DNA of 64,000 nucleotides from Haberlea rhodopensis (Eukaryota > Streptophyta > Magnoliopsida > Lamiales > Gesneriaceae), in contig CAJQUN010000007.1 in the NCBI GenBank assembly GCA_907163345.1, positions 2,239,206 through 2,303,205 of the forward strand, in the 5' to 3' direction. The notes beneath the pieces are model-generated. The model was not told the DNA's origin, searched no databases, and saw only the letters and a list, made by a program, of their open reading frames with translations. The stretch's first letter is position 1. The number at the start of each line of letters is the position of its first letter. Made by a program: the position numbers and the translations under genes. Below, one piece after another: positions 1 to 11,425 of this stretch.

Positions 1-1046
1 CTTTAGGTACAAGCATTCTATAATAGTTTGTTTTCTGCTAATCGTGTTATGTAGATGCAGCAGGAGGAGGCACTATAATGATAAAGAAGCTTATGAATTA
101 TTGGAAGAGATGGCTTCAAATAGTTATCAATGGTAGTCGAATAGGAATGTGCCAAAGAAACAAGCCGCGTCTATCAAGTTGAAAATTTCACTGCATTGAC
201 CGCCCAAATTGAAGCATTGAACAAGAAAATATAGATTGAGCAAGCATGCGATGCAAGTTCAAGCCAGCACCAGCGAACTATGTCAAGGAGGACATCCTAG
301 CACCGAATGTCAAGCAGGTAACCCTTTTGTTCAAAATAACGAGGGTGATAATTTTGTAGGAGATCAGCCACCACAAAACAACCCCTACTCGAATACTTAC
401 AATCCGGGCTGGGGGAATCATCCAAACTTTCCTTGGTCCAACCAGCAAAATACCACGAAACCACCACCGGGATATGCACCAAGGCCGAGTACGGAAGAGC
501 TGTTGACCAAGTTCATATCATCGACTGAGACTAGGATGCAAAATCAAGTACAAGTTCAAGGAAGAATTATAGGGACACTACCTAGCGACACTGCAAATTA
601 TCCGAGGAAGCAAGCTAATGCAATAACCCTTAGGAATGGAAAAGAGCTTGGTATTGAGGAAGCAAGTGAGAAAGTTGAAGTCAAGCAACAGATGAATGAT
701 CAAACACGTGACAAATGTAAGTCTATTAATACCACTATACCCATCACACCAAGTGAAAAGGTACGCATTCCTCTCTCGTTTCCCGCCGCAATAAATAAAG
801 CAAAAGTTGATGCAAAGTTTGCCAAATTTCTTAATATAATTAAGAATCTGCATATAGACATACCATTTCTTGATGTTCTACGGCAAATGCCAAATTATGC
901 TAAATTCTTAAAGGAAATATTATCCAAGAAGCGGAAATTGAGAGAGCACCAGATGGTCTGTATGACCGAGGAATGTTCAGCAATAGTTGAAAAGAAACCA
1001 GCCCCTAAGTTAAAAGATCCAGGGAGTTGTTCTATATCTTGCACTA
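1..1046 (+). pseudogene. Athila-like gag remnant
   Basis: Structural gag protein of a Ty3/gypsy element, broken. At about 88-137 a short frame reads EAYELLEEMASNSYQW, typical of the gag region before the zinc knuckle in Athila/Tat-like elements. The longest open stretch is 236-1087. It carries GGHPSTEC, which resembles half a zinc knuckle, then the NNPYSNTYNPGWGNHPNFPW block and the TLRNGKEL motif. It ends in the usual pre-protease block (CMTEECSAIV ... PKLKDPGS). Upstream stops and frame changes show that it is dead. The family call is good; the exact limits are not. Confidence 0.8.
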
Positions 1047-1091
1047 ATGTATCTATTCTTTTACTAAATATTTATGTGAAGTGTTAATTTA

Positions 1092-1372
1092 ATGCATTTG
1101 TCTGTTTTTAGGGGATTTGGATTAGGAGAGCCAAAGCCTAAGAGGGTTGTGTTGCAAATGGCGGATAAGTCCATCACATATCAACGAGAGATCATCGATG
1201 ACGTGCCTGTCAAGATAGATCAATTCACATTCCCTGGGGATTTCCTAGTGTTGGACATTGAGGAAGATGTGAGCATGCCTTTGATTCTAGGATGACCATT
1301 CCCAACCACTGGAATGACACTTATAGATGTTGAAGAATGGAAGTTGATCCTCCGTGTATGAGATGATCACGT
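1092..1372 (+). pseudogene. Retroviral-type aspartic protease remnant (Athila-like)
   Basis: The reading frame from 1092 matches the C-terminal half of an Athila-like protease: FGLGEPKPKRVVLQMADKSI, then a stretch ending DVSMPLILG followed by a stop, then PFPTTGMTLIDV read through that stop. The catalytic segment that should precede it (the D-x-GAS region) is not there. The sequence at about 1075-1095 keeps only the flanking cysteine and the LMHLSVF part. The enzyme could not have been active. It sits in the expected position after gag. Confidence 0.75.
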
Positions 1373-1599
1373 CACTTTTAATATGTTTCAATCTTCAACA
1401 CGCCCACACAACGAGCACAATTGTTCTAAAGTTAATGAAGTTGATTCTTTGAATATTGATAGGGTGCAAGGGCGTTGCAAGGGTGATTTGGAAGCCGAGA
1501 TTGGGAATGAAGTAGACGAATACCATGGCAAGGTGTTGCCAAAGGAAACCAAAAAGCAAAAGGATATAAGGGAGGAAATTCAATGAGGGGGAAACAGTC

Positions 1600-1800
1600 C
1601 TATTGCATAAGCCCATACCACGATTTTTTCCGGACAAGTGGAAAGCCAGTTGGTGTGGACATACACAGTCTCCAAGGTATACCCCTTTAGCGTCATTAAG
1701 GTACGTGATTCTTTTGGATATATATATATTCAAGGTTAATGAACAAAGGTTGAAGCACGACCACGTGGATGAAGTCAATCCATGCACCTCGGTCAATTAA
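1600..1800 (+). pseudogene. Integrase C-terminal remnant (Athila-like)
   Basis: Two short frames together show the end of a gypsy integrase: RFFPDKWKASWCG, then in another frame the TVSKVYPF block, then IFKVNEQRLKHDHVDEV. This is the common C-terminus (xFPGKLKSRWxGPF ... IFKVNGQRLKH) of Athila/Tat polyproteins. It follows the protease remnant with nothing of RT or the integrase core between them, which defines the internal deletion. Confidence 0.7.
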
Positions 1801-2039
1801 AGCGATTTGGTAAGAAGTCCAGCTTGAGACTATAAACCAAGAATTATTTTTTCGTTTTGTTCGAATTTCATAATTAATTTTAAATTTTGATTAGTATGGT
1901 GTTGACCCCAAATTTTGACCCTTCTATATGTGATTTGCCTTTGCTTTTATTATTTATCTACATCGAGGCAATGCACATATTAAGTTTAAGGGTGTTATTG
2001 TATGTTGCTTAGTTGTTTTTGGTGGCTATATATTGTAAC

Positions 2040-2600
2040 TATCACTTGTGTTTTCCTTTAGCACCTACGAGCTCTAACTTTGCTGCTTTCAGTTCTCTAC
2101 CACCCTTTGAAAAGCTCACATTCTTCTACTTTCCAAATATATAACTTTCATATAGCTTGTGTTCAACAGACTTTAATTCCGGTAGCTTTTCATTTGATAG
2201 CAGCATCTTCCTTCCCTTCTCACTCATATACCCAATAGTGTCGTAGACTTGAATTAACTCCAGTATCTACAGCCATTAATGTATGTCTACAACTAGAAGT
2301 CATATAAAGGGTTCCAGTTTTCTTTCTCGAACAACAATCATGGCTCATTTGCTCACCTTCCGGGAACCATCACCAAATGTCACATTATGGCCTTTGTCAT
2401 CAAACTGTCCCATGGAGAGAAGATTCTTTCTCAGTCCTAGTACATTCCTTACTTTGTACATCTTCAGACAGACATCACACATACCGACTATTTCCAAAGA
2501 ATTTCCATCTGCTATAAAAACTTTTACATAATCACCAGCGGTGTAATTATAGAATACATCACGATTGTCAGTTGTTCATAACCCAAGAATCAACTAGACT
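2040..2600 (-). pseudogene. Copia GAG-pre-integrase and post-protease region, degenerate
   Basis: The minus-strand translation shows DGNSLEIVGMCDVCLKMY ... KNLLSMGQFDDKGHNVTFGDGS, the usual copia segment after the protease. It continues with LLSNEKLPELKSVEHKLYESYIFGK ... KNVSFSKGGRELKAAKLELV, which is the GAG-pre-integrase domain that in life begins the integrase zinc region. Translation then stops at the fragment edge. Several in-frame stops are present. Confidence 0.75.
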
Positions 2601-2849
2601 TTCCAGAGAGAGTGTCATCATGTACCTCCTCAGTCACCACATTGGTGTTATTCTTTATTGATTTGCAGTTTCTTTTTAATTGGTTAGTCTCACTACAACA
2701 CCATCATGTCAACTTCTTTTCAGTTGTATTTTTGTCTCTTTCATTCCTTTGACTTGGATATATTATGCATCGATCTGAATTCTTTTCGCCACTCCTGTCA
2801 CTGCCTCTGTTCTTTATATTTCGAGCATGACTTGATATGTTCTTTCACC

Positions 2850-3520
2850 CGAATCCATCCCGCGGACTTCTTCAACAAGAACTCGGTCTCTGACATCATT
2901 GAATTGTAATTTTCCTTTCCCAACAGAATTGCTAACCGCTGCCTGCATTGGCTCCGAAGTATTTGGTAGAGATGTCAGAAGAATAAGTGCACGAACTTCA
3001 TCATCAAAATTGATTTCAATCTATGTTAACTGAGAAACAATCTTGTTGAACTCATTAATGTGTGTAGCAACCGAAGCACTTCTTCCATCTTCAAGTTGAA
3101 TAATTTTTCATAAGATGCAACTTGTTGTTTGTTGACGGCTTCTCGTAAATGTCCAAAAGAATGGGCATCTTTTCTTCTGTGGTTTTTGTTTATGCCACAT
3201 TATGCGTCACGTTCTTCATTAGTATTAAGCAAATTACACCTAACATATGTCGGTCAAGGAGCTCCCACTCATCAACCTACATCATTTCTGGATTCTCTCC
3301 TGATATAGGTTGATGCAACTTCTTCCTATAAAGATATCCTTTAATCTGTAATCACCAGAACGTATAATATGTACCGTCAAACTTTTTGATCCCAGATCTC
3401 GGTCCATCTTCTCCGGTTATCACTTCCACTTGATCCTAACTTCCCTAATACTGTCTAGAAAGTCTTTTCTGATGTGGAAGCTCAAACTAAGCTGCAACCA
3501 CAGAGCATACGATGACTTTC
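2850..3520 (-). pseudogene. Copia gag (UBN2-type) remnant
   Basis: Minus-strand reading gives KFDGTYYTFW, EWELLDRHMLGVICL, then in a shifted frame YEKPSTNNKLHLMK, SVATHINEFNKIVSQLT and INFDDEVRALILLTSLPN, ending GKLQFNDVRDRVL. This is the order of a copia gag of the UBN2 family. Frame changes and stops interrupt it and the C-terminal zinc knuckle is not recognisable. It encoded the capsid-like protein of the truncated element. Confidence 0.75.
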
Positions 3521-3553
3521 ATACAGTATTTGAAAACCTAGCTCTGATACACT

Positions 3554-3990
3554 TATTACGTATTAATCAAAACAATTGAGTAATGACGAGTATAAAATAC
3601 CAATAATGCGGAATAAAATAACTAATAATAAAACAATCGATTTCCATGGTTTGCCCAATATAGACTACGCCCACGGAGTTGTTGTGAATCTTTATTATAC
3701 GAAGAAATCTTTAAGTGTTTACAAATCACTCAATATATCACAAACTCAACCCTGGGTACAACCAAGAGAAGAATCTCGTTAACTCTCTCAAGAAAGCCCT
3801 TAAGAACTCTTTTCTTTTTTTGCTTGAATTTGGGATACTAGAAATGAGGGGAGGGGAGCTCTATTTACAGGGATCTCCCCTCGTATGAAAACGTGTAAAG
3901 AACGTGTTTTCTTCTTTCTCAATTTATCCACTACTATCTATCAACCACCCACCAACTACCTGCATTAATGTTGCTGGCCAATTTTCAACA
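3554..3990 (-). repeat. LTR-like block (5' LTR of truncated copia)
   Basis: This lies directly outside the degenerate primer site. On the minus strand it opens TGTTGAAAATTGGCC, as copia LTRs commonly do. It contains a leader-like stretch around 3855-3890 with an inverted GGGGAG/CTCCCC pair. There is no second LTR to compare, so the limits rest on the TG start and the primer-site position. Confidence 0.5.
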
Positions 3991-5022
3991 GAAACTTCAC
4001 TCAAACACACTTGAGTTGGAATTGAAACTAAAGCTCGAACCTTTGAAAGAGAGTTTGAGCTCGAGTATGTATGTTTAAAACATGAGTTACAAATACATCC
4101 GACGGCTGAGCACCATCGTAAATAACAAATTTGAGGAAATCATCGATAATATTAATCTGAGGCATTGGCTATATTACATGAACAGTACACTAAAACATAA
4201 AATACAGATCCAAAATGAAATATAATTTTTAGAAATATATGAATTGTTCATGCATAGATACACACATAAATAATTATATCAAACATAATAGTAACTTATA
4301 ATTTATAATGTATATCAAATTACTGGAAAATTCAATGCAATATCCGGTATGATCACGAAACGACCATTGATTTCATTGAATCCAATCAAAATATCATATA
4401 CGGTATACTTGTTTCATTCAGCCTATAAAAATATCAGATATATATCCATCAAGTATTTATATTCGAGAAGTATTCACAATTATACAACATGGGACCGTGG
4501 CCTTTCAGGGGTATCCCTCTTACAGCATATTGGTAAAGCATCAGACAAATTACTTGGATGCCAAACACTAGTAGAGGAATGTGCATCTCACAACCAATAC
4601 TTGCTAAAATTATAAAACCAAAAGCAACACTTACACCAGCAAATCAATCATAAGGAGCTCAACAACAACGACGCCAAAATCGTTATGTTAAGTCCCCATT
4701 GTCAAGTCCTCAAAAATCAAAACATTAAGGTATTCTTAATTGCGAAAGCATACCATTTCTTTACCAGATTTTCCAAACTAAAGCATTACCAAACACATTC
4801 TAAGTCAAAACTCCCTAATAGATTTCGAGGAAAAAAAATGAAAATGAATAAGGCTTCACTAGCCATCTAGTCCATACAACAAGACCTAAGACAGTTTCAT
4901 GAAAAATAAATAAATGAAAAACAGAAGAAGCCTAAAGCCTAACCTAACTAAACTAAAACAAAATCCGAAAACAGAGAATGTAAAACACTGCAAGACCTGT
5001 AGAAAATGCACTCACCGGTATT
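3991..5022. other. No gene seen; 3' flank of the GATA gene
   Basis: AT-rich sequence between the copia fragment and the GATA stop codon. Only short random frames occur. The part nearest 5022 must include the 3' UTR of the minus-strand GATA gene, but I cannot place a polyadenylation site with confidence. Confidence 0.5.
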
Positions 5023-7193
5023 CTACCCCGTGTCCACACGAGCCCTGCTCCCGTGAATCCCTCCTCCCACTGCTATCTGATTCTGCCTTCTCATCTCGAC
5101 CACCTTTCTATGAGAATTCGAGTGCAACAAGCTAGAGAAAGTCGGGCTACTCGCTGGGCGATACTCTGGGTGTAAGCGGCCGGATTTGTACCGAACTCCG
5201 CAAGCGTTGCAGAGAGTTTTTGGCCCCATTGGGCCTGCCCGCCATTGTGGGGTCTTCTGAGCTTGGCAATGCAAGCACGTCCTCCCCATACCAGAACCAC
5301 TGTTGGTCGGTGGCAACATGAGCGGTGATTCTTGTTTGTTCTTGGCATTTACCTGGTTCACTCTCATGAAATGTTGGCTCGAAAATTGACCTAAGCCCGA
5401 CCTTTTTCTCGTTCGTTTCTTGCTTCGGCTGCGCACAGGATGGTTGGTAGGGATTTTGAAGCTGCCACAGCAGCTTGCAATGGTACTACCATTGCCATTG
5501 CTATTCGTATTGCTATTGTTACTGCTGCTACTGCTATTCTCGAGCACAGATATTGGGCTCAGGTGGTTTAACACGAGGTCTGGATTGTCGGATAAAATTC
5601 CAAAGCAACTCTCCACCGTCGGAAAGGCATCCTTATCCAACAACCATTCGAGTTCCTCCTCCACAACCACCTGAAACATGACCATAAAGCTCATTCACAT
5701 AAAGCGTATGAGCCAATCAACCAAACTGTTCAAGATCGCAACTCTCTTACACAAATCATCCAACTTAAGACTTGAATTTTTGTAAACATGAATAATCATA
5801 AATCAAATATAAACAAAGGATGTGTTGTTCCAGAAGTAATAGGCTGACACAAATCTTATCAAAACTACAAATTAAGAAATGCAATACAAACTTTTGATGA
5901 CTTATTGCAAAATTTATGATGTAACTAGTGCCCAACTTATTCAGTTAAAAGGTAACTTGACATAATTTCGAGGACAAAACTCGCATTTGCGAAGATAATT
6001 ACATATAAATTCAAAAATAAATCTCTCTATGCCTTCTCTAAACATGAATAATTCATCAACATTTTTACCTTACCCTAAACCAAGACCCCAGTAAATGAAT
6101 GAGTCAGAAGGGTATTCAATTTTAAGATGGTGCCGACTTTTACGTGGGCAAATAGCATTCGTTGACCAGGAAAAAATCAAAAAGCACCTGTATAAAATCA
6201 ATAGTCTTTTTTTTAAATCACAGGCATAAATCCACAAAAAGTGAAACATGAATCGGGTACGAAGTCATTTTTGCCACTTTTAAATCAAAGAACCCAACTT
6301 TTTCAAGTTTGAGTTTCACTTAAAAAATTTAAACAAAATGTCAAAGTTTGATTATTTCCATGAAATAAGGTCAAAATATCACAAGTGGATCCTTGCAAGT
6401 GGGACACATGTAGAATAATACTGCAGATGTACAAATATGTCTTTGCAATGAGAGGAATTTGCACTATCCAGCCACAAATTAATTAAAATTTGGCAATATA
6501 TGGTATCCCTATGCGAACATATCTCCACATTGACAACGACTTTACGCATTTATCTTACAGCTCATCTACACATTGTGGAGAAGAATTCAGGAAACTCCCA
6601 CAAAAAATAAAAAGTTTCAATTTTTTTAAAAAAAATTGATTTTTGCACATCACCAATCCCACTTCTCCTTCAAATAAAAGCTTTTTAATTACCCATTAAA
6701 AAAATCAAATTTTTAGTATCTAATTTTCTAAAAAAAATTTGCCAAAATATATTATTCATTCCACGACCTAGAGATCTGGTAAACATTATTTCTGAGGAAC
6801 ACAAAGTCCATAAACCGGGGTTCCAGAGTTGACCCGGTTCTCCATCCGAGTCAACTCGGAATTTCCATTTTCCGGTTCGACCCGGTTCCACTAATCCTGC
6901 GACGGAAGCCACCCGAAGCCCGTAGGGCCTCCGCCGGAATCGGACTTTTCCCCAGGTGCCATCTCAATCAATTCACACGCGCAGAACAGCAACAGTCAAG
7001 CAAAATAACTTACAGGAAAACCTCCCCGAGTTTCACGGCTAATCTCCGACGTCGGGTTCCAAAATTCCAACGACGAAGAAGCAGACGCGCCGCCGCCTTT
7101 GGTATTGAAAAGGGTCTTCGAGCCTTCGTCTTCACCTTCGAGAGTAAAGTTCAAAATGTCGAAACACGTTCCCGTTGGGTCCAATTCCGCCAT
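5023..7193 (-). CDS. GATA1-like zinc finger transcription factor (two exons)
   Basis: Nuclear DNA-binding regulator that recognises GATA motifs; plant subfamily I (class A). I read exon 1 as 7193-7014 and exon 2 as 5670-5023. The donor is GTAAGT (7013-7008) and the acceptor TTTCAG (ending 5671). Both junctions are phase 0, giving 275 aa. Exon 1 holds an acidic start ([14 protein letters not shown]) like the DDLLNF motif of Arabidopsis GATA1. Exon 2 begins [20 protein letters not shown], then LSPISVLE, a Ser/Asn-rich run, a basic patch ([11 protein letters not shown]), and one finger with Cys at about 192, 195, 214 and 217 (C-x2-C-x18-C-x2-C). After the finger come [14 protein letters not shown] and [12 protein letters not shown]. 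The start codon has a good plant context (AATAAATGGCG). This is the only intact host gene in the window. Confidence 0.92.
5671..7013 (-). other. Phase-0 intron of the GATA gene
   Basis: A 1343-bp intron bounded by GTAAGT and a pyrimidine-rich TTTATGGTCATGTTTCAG acceptor on the minus strand. It is AT-rich with no recognised transposon. A 75-codon open frame at 6685-6912 lies inside it, lacks GATA-family similarity and is best treated as chance. Confidence 0.75.
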
Positions 7194-7332
7194 TTATTCT
7201 CCCTTTTAGGTTTTGGGTCAGCTTTTGTTTCGAAACCAGAGAAGTAAAATGGTAGGTTTAGAGAGAGAATACTCTCCTTTTTTTCTGAAAATGCGCGAGT
7301 GATTGAATATTATTGTCCTAAAATTATATTTC
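7194..7332 (-). promoter_or_regulatory. Probable 5' UTR and core promoter of the GATA gene
   Basis: The minus strand upstream of the ATG holds a CT-rich stretch (ATTCTCTCTCTAAACC) and, about 125 nt upstream, an AT-rich AAATATAATTTT that could act as a TATA element. I see no upstream ATG in the last 80 nt or so. The start site is not determinable from sequence alone. Confidence 0.35.
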
Positions 7333-7903
7333 GACGAATGGATTTTTTCCCCTTTTTTGGATATTGTTTTTCAGTGGAATTTCTTTCTTTTTGGACGTTA
7401 TTATCGGAGGACTACGATTCTGCTTATCTGTCTGTCGTAATAGGTTTTGACTTAATTGATAGGGTTGGACCATAGTTGGATTTAACTTTTTGAAATTTAG
7501 AGCAAGTGGTGAAAACTTTTATTCAATTTTTTTGTAACCATGTGCGGCATACAAATTAATTTTTTGGCTACGTTTGATAGATTTGATAGGATAAATGTTG
7601 GAAAGATAATTTGGTGGATAATGAGATAATAACTAATTTAAATTATATATTATCTTGTGTTTGGTGTACGTGATTAATACTTTAATGTGTTTGATGCAGT
7701 GATAAAATATGGTATAGATTTAAATAAGAGATAAAATGTCTAAATTACCCTTTCTTTCCTTTTAAAAAAATCAACGTGCCTTTTTTTCTTTTCGTCAAAG
7801 AGTCCAACATGGTATAAAAATATCCATGCAAATCCTGATATATTGTATATCGGTCCCAATCTAATAAAAATCTGACATTTACGTCAATTTCCTTCTACAT
7901 GCC

Positions 7904-7948
7904 AACCCCACGCCATTTTGACGTTTCACGCCAAAATGGCGTGGGGTT
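7904..7948. repeat. Perfect 17-bp inverted repeat (hairpin)
   Basis: AACCCCACGCCATTTTG (7904-7920) and its exact complement (7932-7948) flank an 11-nt loop. Confidence 0.85.
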
Positions 7949-8001
7949 TGATCCTCGACCCAGCTGTATTTCTTACATCAAATTGGCGTAAGAAATGTTG
8001 C

Positions 8002-8047
8002 TGCGCCAAGAATGGCGCAGCACTATAGCTGTGCCATTCTTGGCGCA
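8002..8047. repeat. 19-bp inverted repeat (hairpin), one mismatch
   Basis: TGCGCCAAGAATGGCGCAG (8002-8020) pairs with 8029-8047 across an 8-nt loop. The single mismatch would be G-U in RNA. The stem itself is GC-rich within very AT-rich surroundings. Confidence 0.85.
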
Positions 8048-8896
8048 CACCTTTTTATTTTTTTAAATTTTGGTTTTATTTTTAAATATTTAATATTATT
8101 TATTATGTTATTATATTATTTTAATTTATTTAATAGTTTTTTTAAAAAAGTAAATAAATTTAATAATTTTATCAATAATTTAATTGTAAATAGTTAATTA
8201 TATTAATAAATTGTTAATTAATTATTTATAAAAAATAAATTTATTGTTAATCATAAATTTATAAAAAATTAAATTAAAGGGAATATTGTAAGGAATATTC
8301 TTTTTGAAGTAAAGTTTGGAGTAGATGGATTGTAGATGAGTTTTGTGTTTGGTGGAGAAAATTGTGCTATCTTGGTGCAAAATTTGCGCTAAAATAAATT
8401 TTTGGGTTGCAGATAGCCTAAACGCTGGTTTGGTTGCGCTATTGCGCCATGTCTGTTGTATATGCATATGATGTCACGTGAATCTCTCACATTTTCCGTC
8501 CAAAAAATATTATGCTCCTCTTTCCTTAATAAAATCTTGTTACATAAGTGGCACTAGGGCGCTGCATATAGGTGGCGCCACAGCATCATGTATTCTGTCC
8601 CGATGAAGGATTTTTTCACTTTTGAATCCCAATTTAAATTCTTGTCACATTTATGCATTTTACGTTATTTTTTAGTCATAAAATATATCATCCCTCGATA
8701 TATGTATTACTATTTAGGCTTGTATTGCTAACACAATGTTTAAGATTTTGGCTATCATTTATGAAAATATTTGTGTAGATTTGTTAAATAAATGCTAGCA
8801 AGTTTCTTTTCCGAGACCTGTTAAAAATGAAGCAGACCATATTTTGCAGACACCCACATTAATAATGGCATGAGGTGTTTGGAGGTAAGTTGTTGA

Positions 8897-11421
8897 TGTG
8901 ATGCCCGGGGATTAATGGTGTTAATCCCGGTGTGGTAATGATCCTTTAAGGATTTTAATAGTGGCGATTATAAATTAATTGTGGTATTGGGACTCCCGGG
9001 GATTTTAAATCCGGTATTTGGAGTCGTTGGATCCAAGGGATGAGATTGTATTCTCATCGGGGTGATAACCTTGGAATTTGGTCTTTGGTGGGATTTGGGG
9101 TCCGGAGTACTTTGTACTTGGGCAGGTAATGAAAATTGAGATTGGAAGGTAATTATTGAAAACAGATGATTTTTAATGAGTCATGATGTATTTGTGGGAG
9201 GATTGGTATTTTTGAGTTTGGTACTATATATACCAGGTAGACTCGGTATTCCGTCATTTGGCATGGATCTCTTCCCTCTCTTCTCTCTCTCTTCGCCCAA
9301 AACCCCTCCCCCATTCCCCTCTTTTCCTCTTGGAGGAAATATGGTTGGTAGCTTGGCTCGGGAGCCATTTTCCTCGAAGATAATCAGATATTAATCTTCC
9401 CCTCACCATTGTCTTCGATTTGGTAGTATTATTGTAGAGTTTGGTTGAGATTTTGATTGGTTTTGGATTTAGGGATTTTTGGTTAAAAATCCAAAGTTGA
9501 GCTTTTAGAGTTTTTATTGGCTTTAAATGGTGTATTTGAGGTGTTGATGGTGTATGGGGTGTTGGTTTTGAGTTTGGGTGTCAAAAACACCATGGAAGCT
9601 CGACTTTTTTTGGAAAATCACAGGTCGCGATCGATCGCCAGGAGCGCCGATCGATCGCGACGAGCAGCTGTAAAATTGGTGAAGATGTACAGTGCTGGCG
9701 ATCAATCGCCAAGTCTCGGCGATCGATCGCGAAGCGATTGGCGATCGATCACGGAGACGCGCGATCGATCGCGAGATGTTTCTTTTTGGCAGCGGCGCGA
9801 TCGATCGTGGCAAAAGTGGCGATCGATCGCGGCTCGAAGTGTTATGTTTTTTCAAACTTTGGCAAAAAGTAGGGATTTCGGTAACGTGGTTTAATTAGCA
9901 CATTTTCGGGGGCAATGTCTACATTCCAATAGGAATGCTATACTTTAAAATGGATTGGTTGGAGCCAAAATTTAATAACGGAATTCTCGGTTGAGTTTTT
10001 GGCTATCTTTTAAACATATAAAATGGAATATTTTGGGTATTATGCATGCTTAGCCGGGGGGCTTTTATTTTTGGTAATCGTCATGGATGGACGATAGATT
10101 TGGAAGTTGTGAACGTGCTTGGGCACGTGATTGCATGCCTATGTTTAATTATGAGTTATTACGTGTTAGCACATAACTCATCGGGTCGTGGAACTCAGGC
10201 AAGGTTGGACTCGAACTTCGGAATTATAAGGTACGTATGACGTACGAGCATAGCCTATTATAATGTTGCAACTGTGAAATGTATGGTATGTGGTATTTGC
10301 AATAAATGGATATTGAAATGCATGGTATGTGGTGTTTGCCATACATGGATATTGAAATGCATGGTATATGGTACTTGCTATAGTGATATGCATGGTAGAT
10401 GGTAATTGCGTTAAATGGACATACATTGGGAATCATATGGTGCCGCTATTGAGCGAGGAATGATTGGGATGTTGTCGCCGTTGAGCGACCATCGGTTATG
10501 ACGCCGCTATTGTTGAGCGTGCGTGGGGTTAAAATGCCGCTATTGTGGAGCGAGCTATGAAATAGAAATATGTTATCATTGGCTATATACATGTGATACA
10601 TGTAGTCCTCTATTTGGTGATTTAATCATATTTGGTTATGGAACTGGTATAGCAGGAATGGTTTTAGTTTATCAATAAGATGATCAACTTGCTTTTGAGA
10701 ATTTCATGGTTTGGTTATTTTGAGAACAGGGACAATACAGGGGATCCCGAATGAGGATGATACCATCCAGGGAGTATCATTTAAATTCATGGCATTTACA
10801 TTCTGTAAATTATGAACTGTAATATTATGATTATTGGATTGGTGGTATTGGTATGCTCACCCCGTATGGGGGTTGTCTCTGTTGGGGCAGGTAATACAGG
10901 TGCAGCGGTAGCTTGGAGTTGAGCTCGGGCTATGGATTTGAGGTACTTCCAGGATTGAAGTACCAGAGCTAGTTGATTAAGTACGTAGCTCCAGAGTTGA
11001 GATCGAGCGGTGCATGGGAGGTGCTTCCAGGATCGAAGTACCAATAGCCGCATTCGGTAGAGTATCTTATACATTAGGTACACGCTTATTCATTGGGTGC
11101 TCTCATGTGAGTACGTCTTAACGTGAATATGGAATGTATAAATGGGTATGGCTTTCCTCTCTTCGTTTATTATCTGCATGCAATTAAATTCGGAATTGCT
11201 AAATGAAATGAGAGTATGTTAGTGTATTATGAGGGTGCATACTATGTAAATGATTTTGGTTGGGGAAGTTGAATATTATGGAGTTCTAATGCAAGAAATT
11301 TTATAGTGGGTATATGATGCTATGCTTGCATGTGGTTTTCTTCCCATGATAATATGATTGTATGCACTAATGGCATGGATTAATATACTAATAATGGGTT
11401 AAGGGCACGGGGGTCCTTACA
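8897..11421 (+). repeat. LTR of element A, left copy
   Basis: 2525 bp from TGTGATGCCCGGGG to GGGTCCTTACA. Landmarks: candidate TATA box CTATATATACC (about 9223-9233), a GCGATCGATCGC array (9626-9831), the palindrome GTACGT-ATG-ACGTAC (10231-10245), GCCGCTATTG/GAGCGA hairpin-like units (10440-10555) and a GCTCACCCCGTATGGGGG block near 10855. The 3' end matches those of B and C. Confidence 0.85.
9626..9831. repeat. GCGATCGATCGC palindrome array (element A, left LTR)
   Basis: Seven exact GATCGATC words plus one GATCAATC variant in about 205 bp, each usually framed by GCG/CGC. The spacing is irregular, so it is not a simple tandem satellite. Arg/Ser/Asp-rich frames across it are an effect of the repeat. 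Confidence 0.9.
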
Positions 11422-11425
11422 TTAG

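Larger units (their letters stand above)
1..1835 (+). mobile_element. Athila-like Ty3/gypsy deletion derivative
   Basis: Degraded retrotransposon body that runs in from the left edge. In order it shows the gag C-terminus, a protease remnant, and then directly the extreme C-terminal end of integrase. Reverse transcriptase, RNase H and the integrase core are missing between about 1590 and 1600, so a large internal deletion is implied. Just past the coding end (about 1818-1850) is a GTCCAGCTTGAGACTATAAA stretch resembling the sequence that follows pol in Athila-like elements. No LTR is visible. Lineage is inferred from gag motifs (NPYSNTYNPGW type) and the IFKVNxQRLKH integrase end. Confidence 0.8.
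2040..3990 (-). mobile_element. Truncated Ty1/copia retrotransposon (5' part)
   Basis: On the minus strand this reads, from high to low coordinates: an LTR-like block (3990-3554), a degenerate initiator-Met primer site (TATCAGAGC at about 3541-3550), copia gag, a degenerate protease region and the GAG-pre-integrase domain. It stops abruptly near 2040, so integrase, RT, RNase H and the 3' LTR are missing. The coding part has many stops and frame shifts. Gag wording suggests a Tork/Retrofit-like copia, but that assignment is tentative. Confidence 0.75.
7333..8896. other. Intergenic AT-rich sequence with hairpins; no gene seen
   Basis: Only low-complexity AT frames are present. From about 7560 the GTTTGATAGATTTGATAGG stretch looks like one arm of a miniature inverted-repeat transposon, but I found no matching second arm. 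Two strong hairpins lie at 7904-7948 and 8002-8047. Further GGCGCC-rich words occur at 8550-8580 and around 8440. Confidence 0.5.

Noticed and set aside
6685..6912. Alternative first exon of the GATA gene or separate small gene
   Set aside because: No GATA-family similarity, whereas 7014-7193 has the family's acidic start motif, a GTAAGT donor and matching phase.
7560..7780. Complete MITE
   Set aside because: Only one arm-like stretch (GTTTGATAGATTTGATAGG) was found; no inverted partner or TSD.
9626..9831. CRISPR-like repeat/spacer pattern
   Set aside because: The repeat is a 12-bp palindrome with irregular spacing inside a plant LTR; there is no cas gene and the genome is eukaryotic.
9517..9894. 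Arg/Ser/Asp-rich ORFs resembling SR proteins (also near 13006-13427, 15897-16460, 17421-17648, 39750-40276)
   Set aside because: They are translations of the GATCGATCGC arrays inside LTRs, occur on both strands and in several frames, and have no conserved domain.
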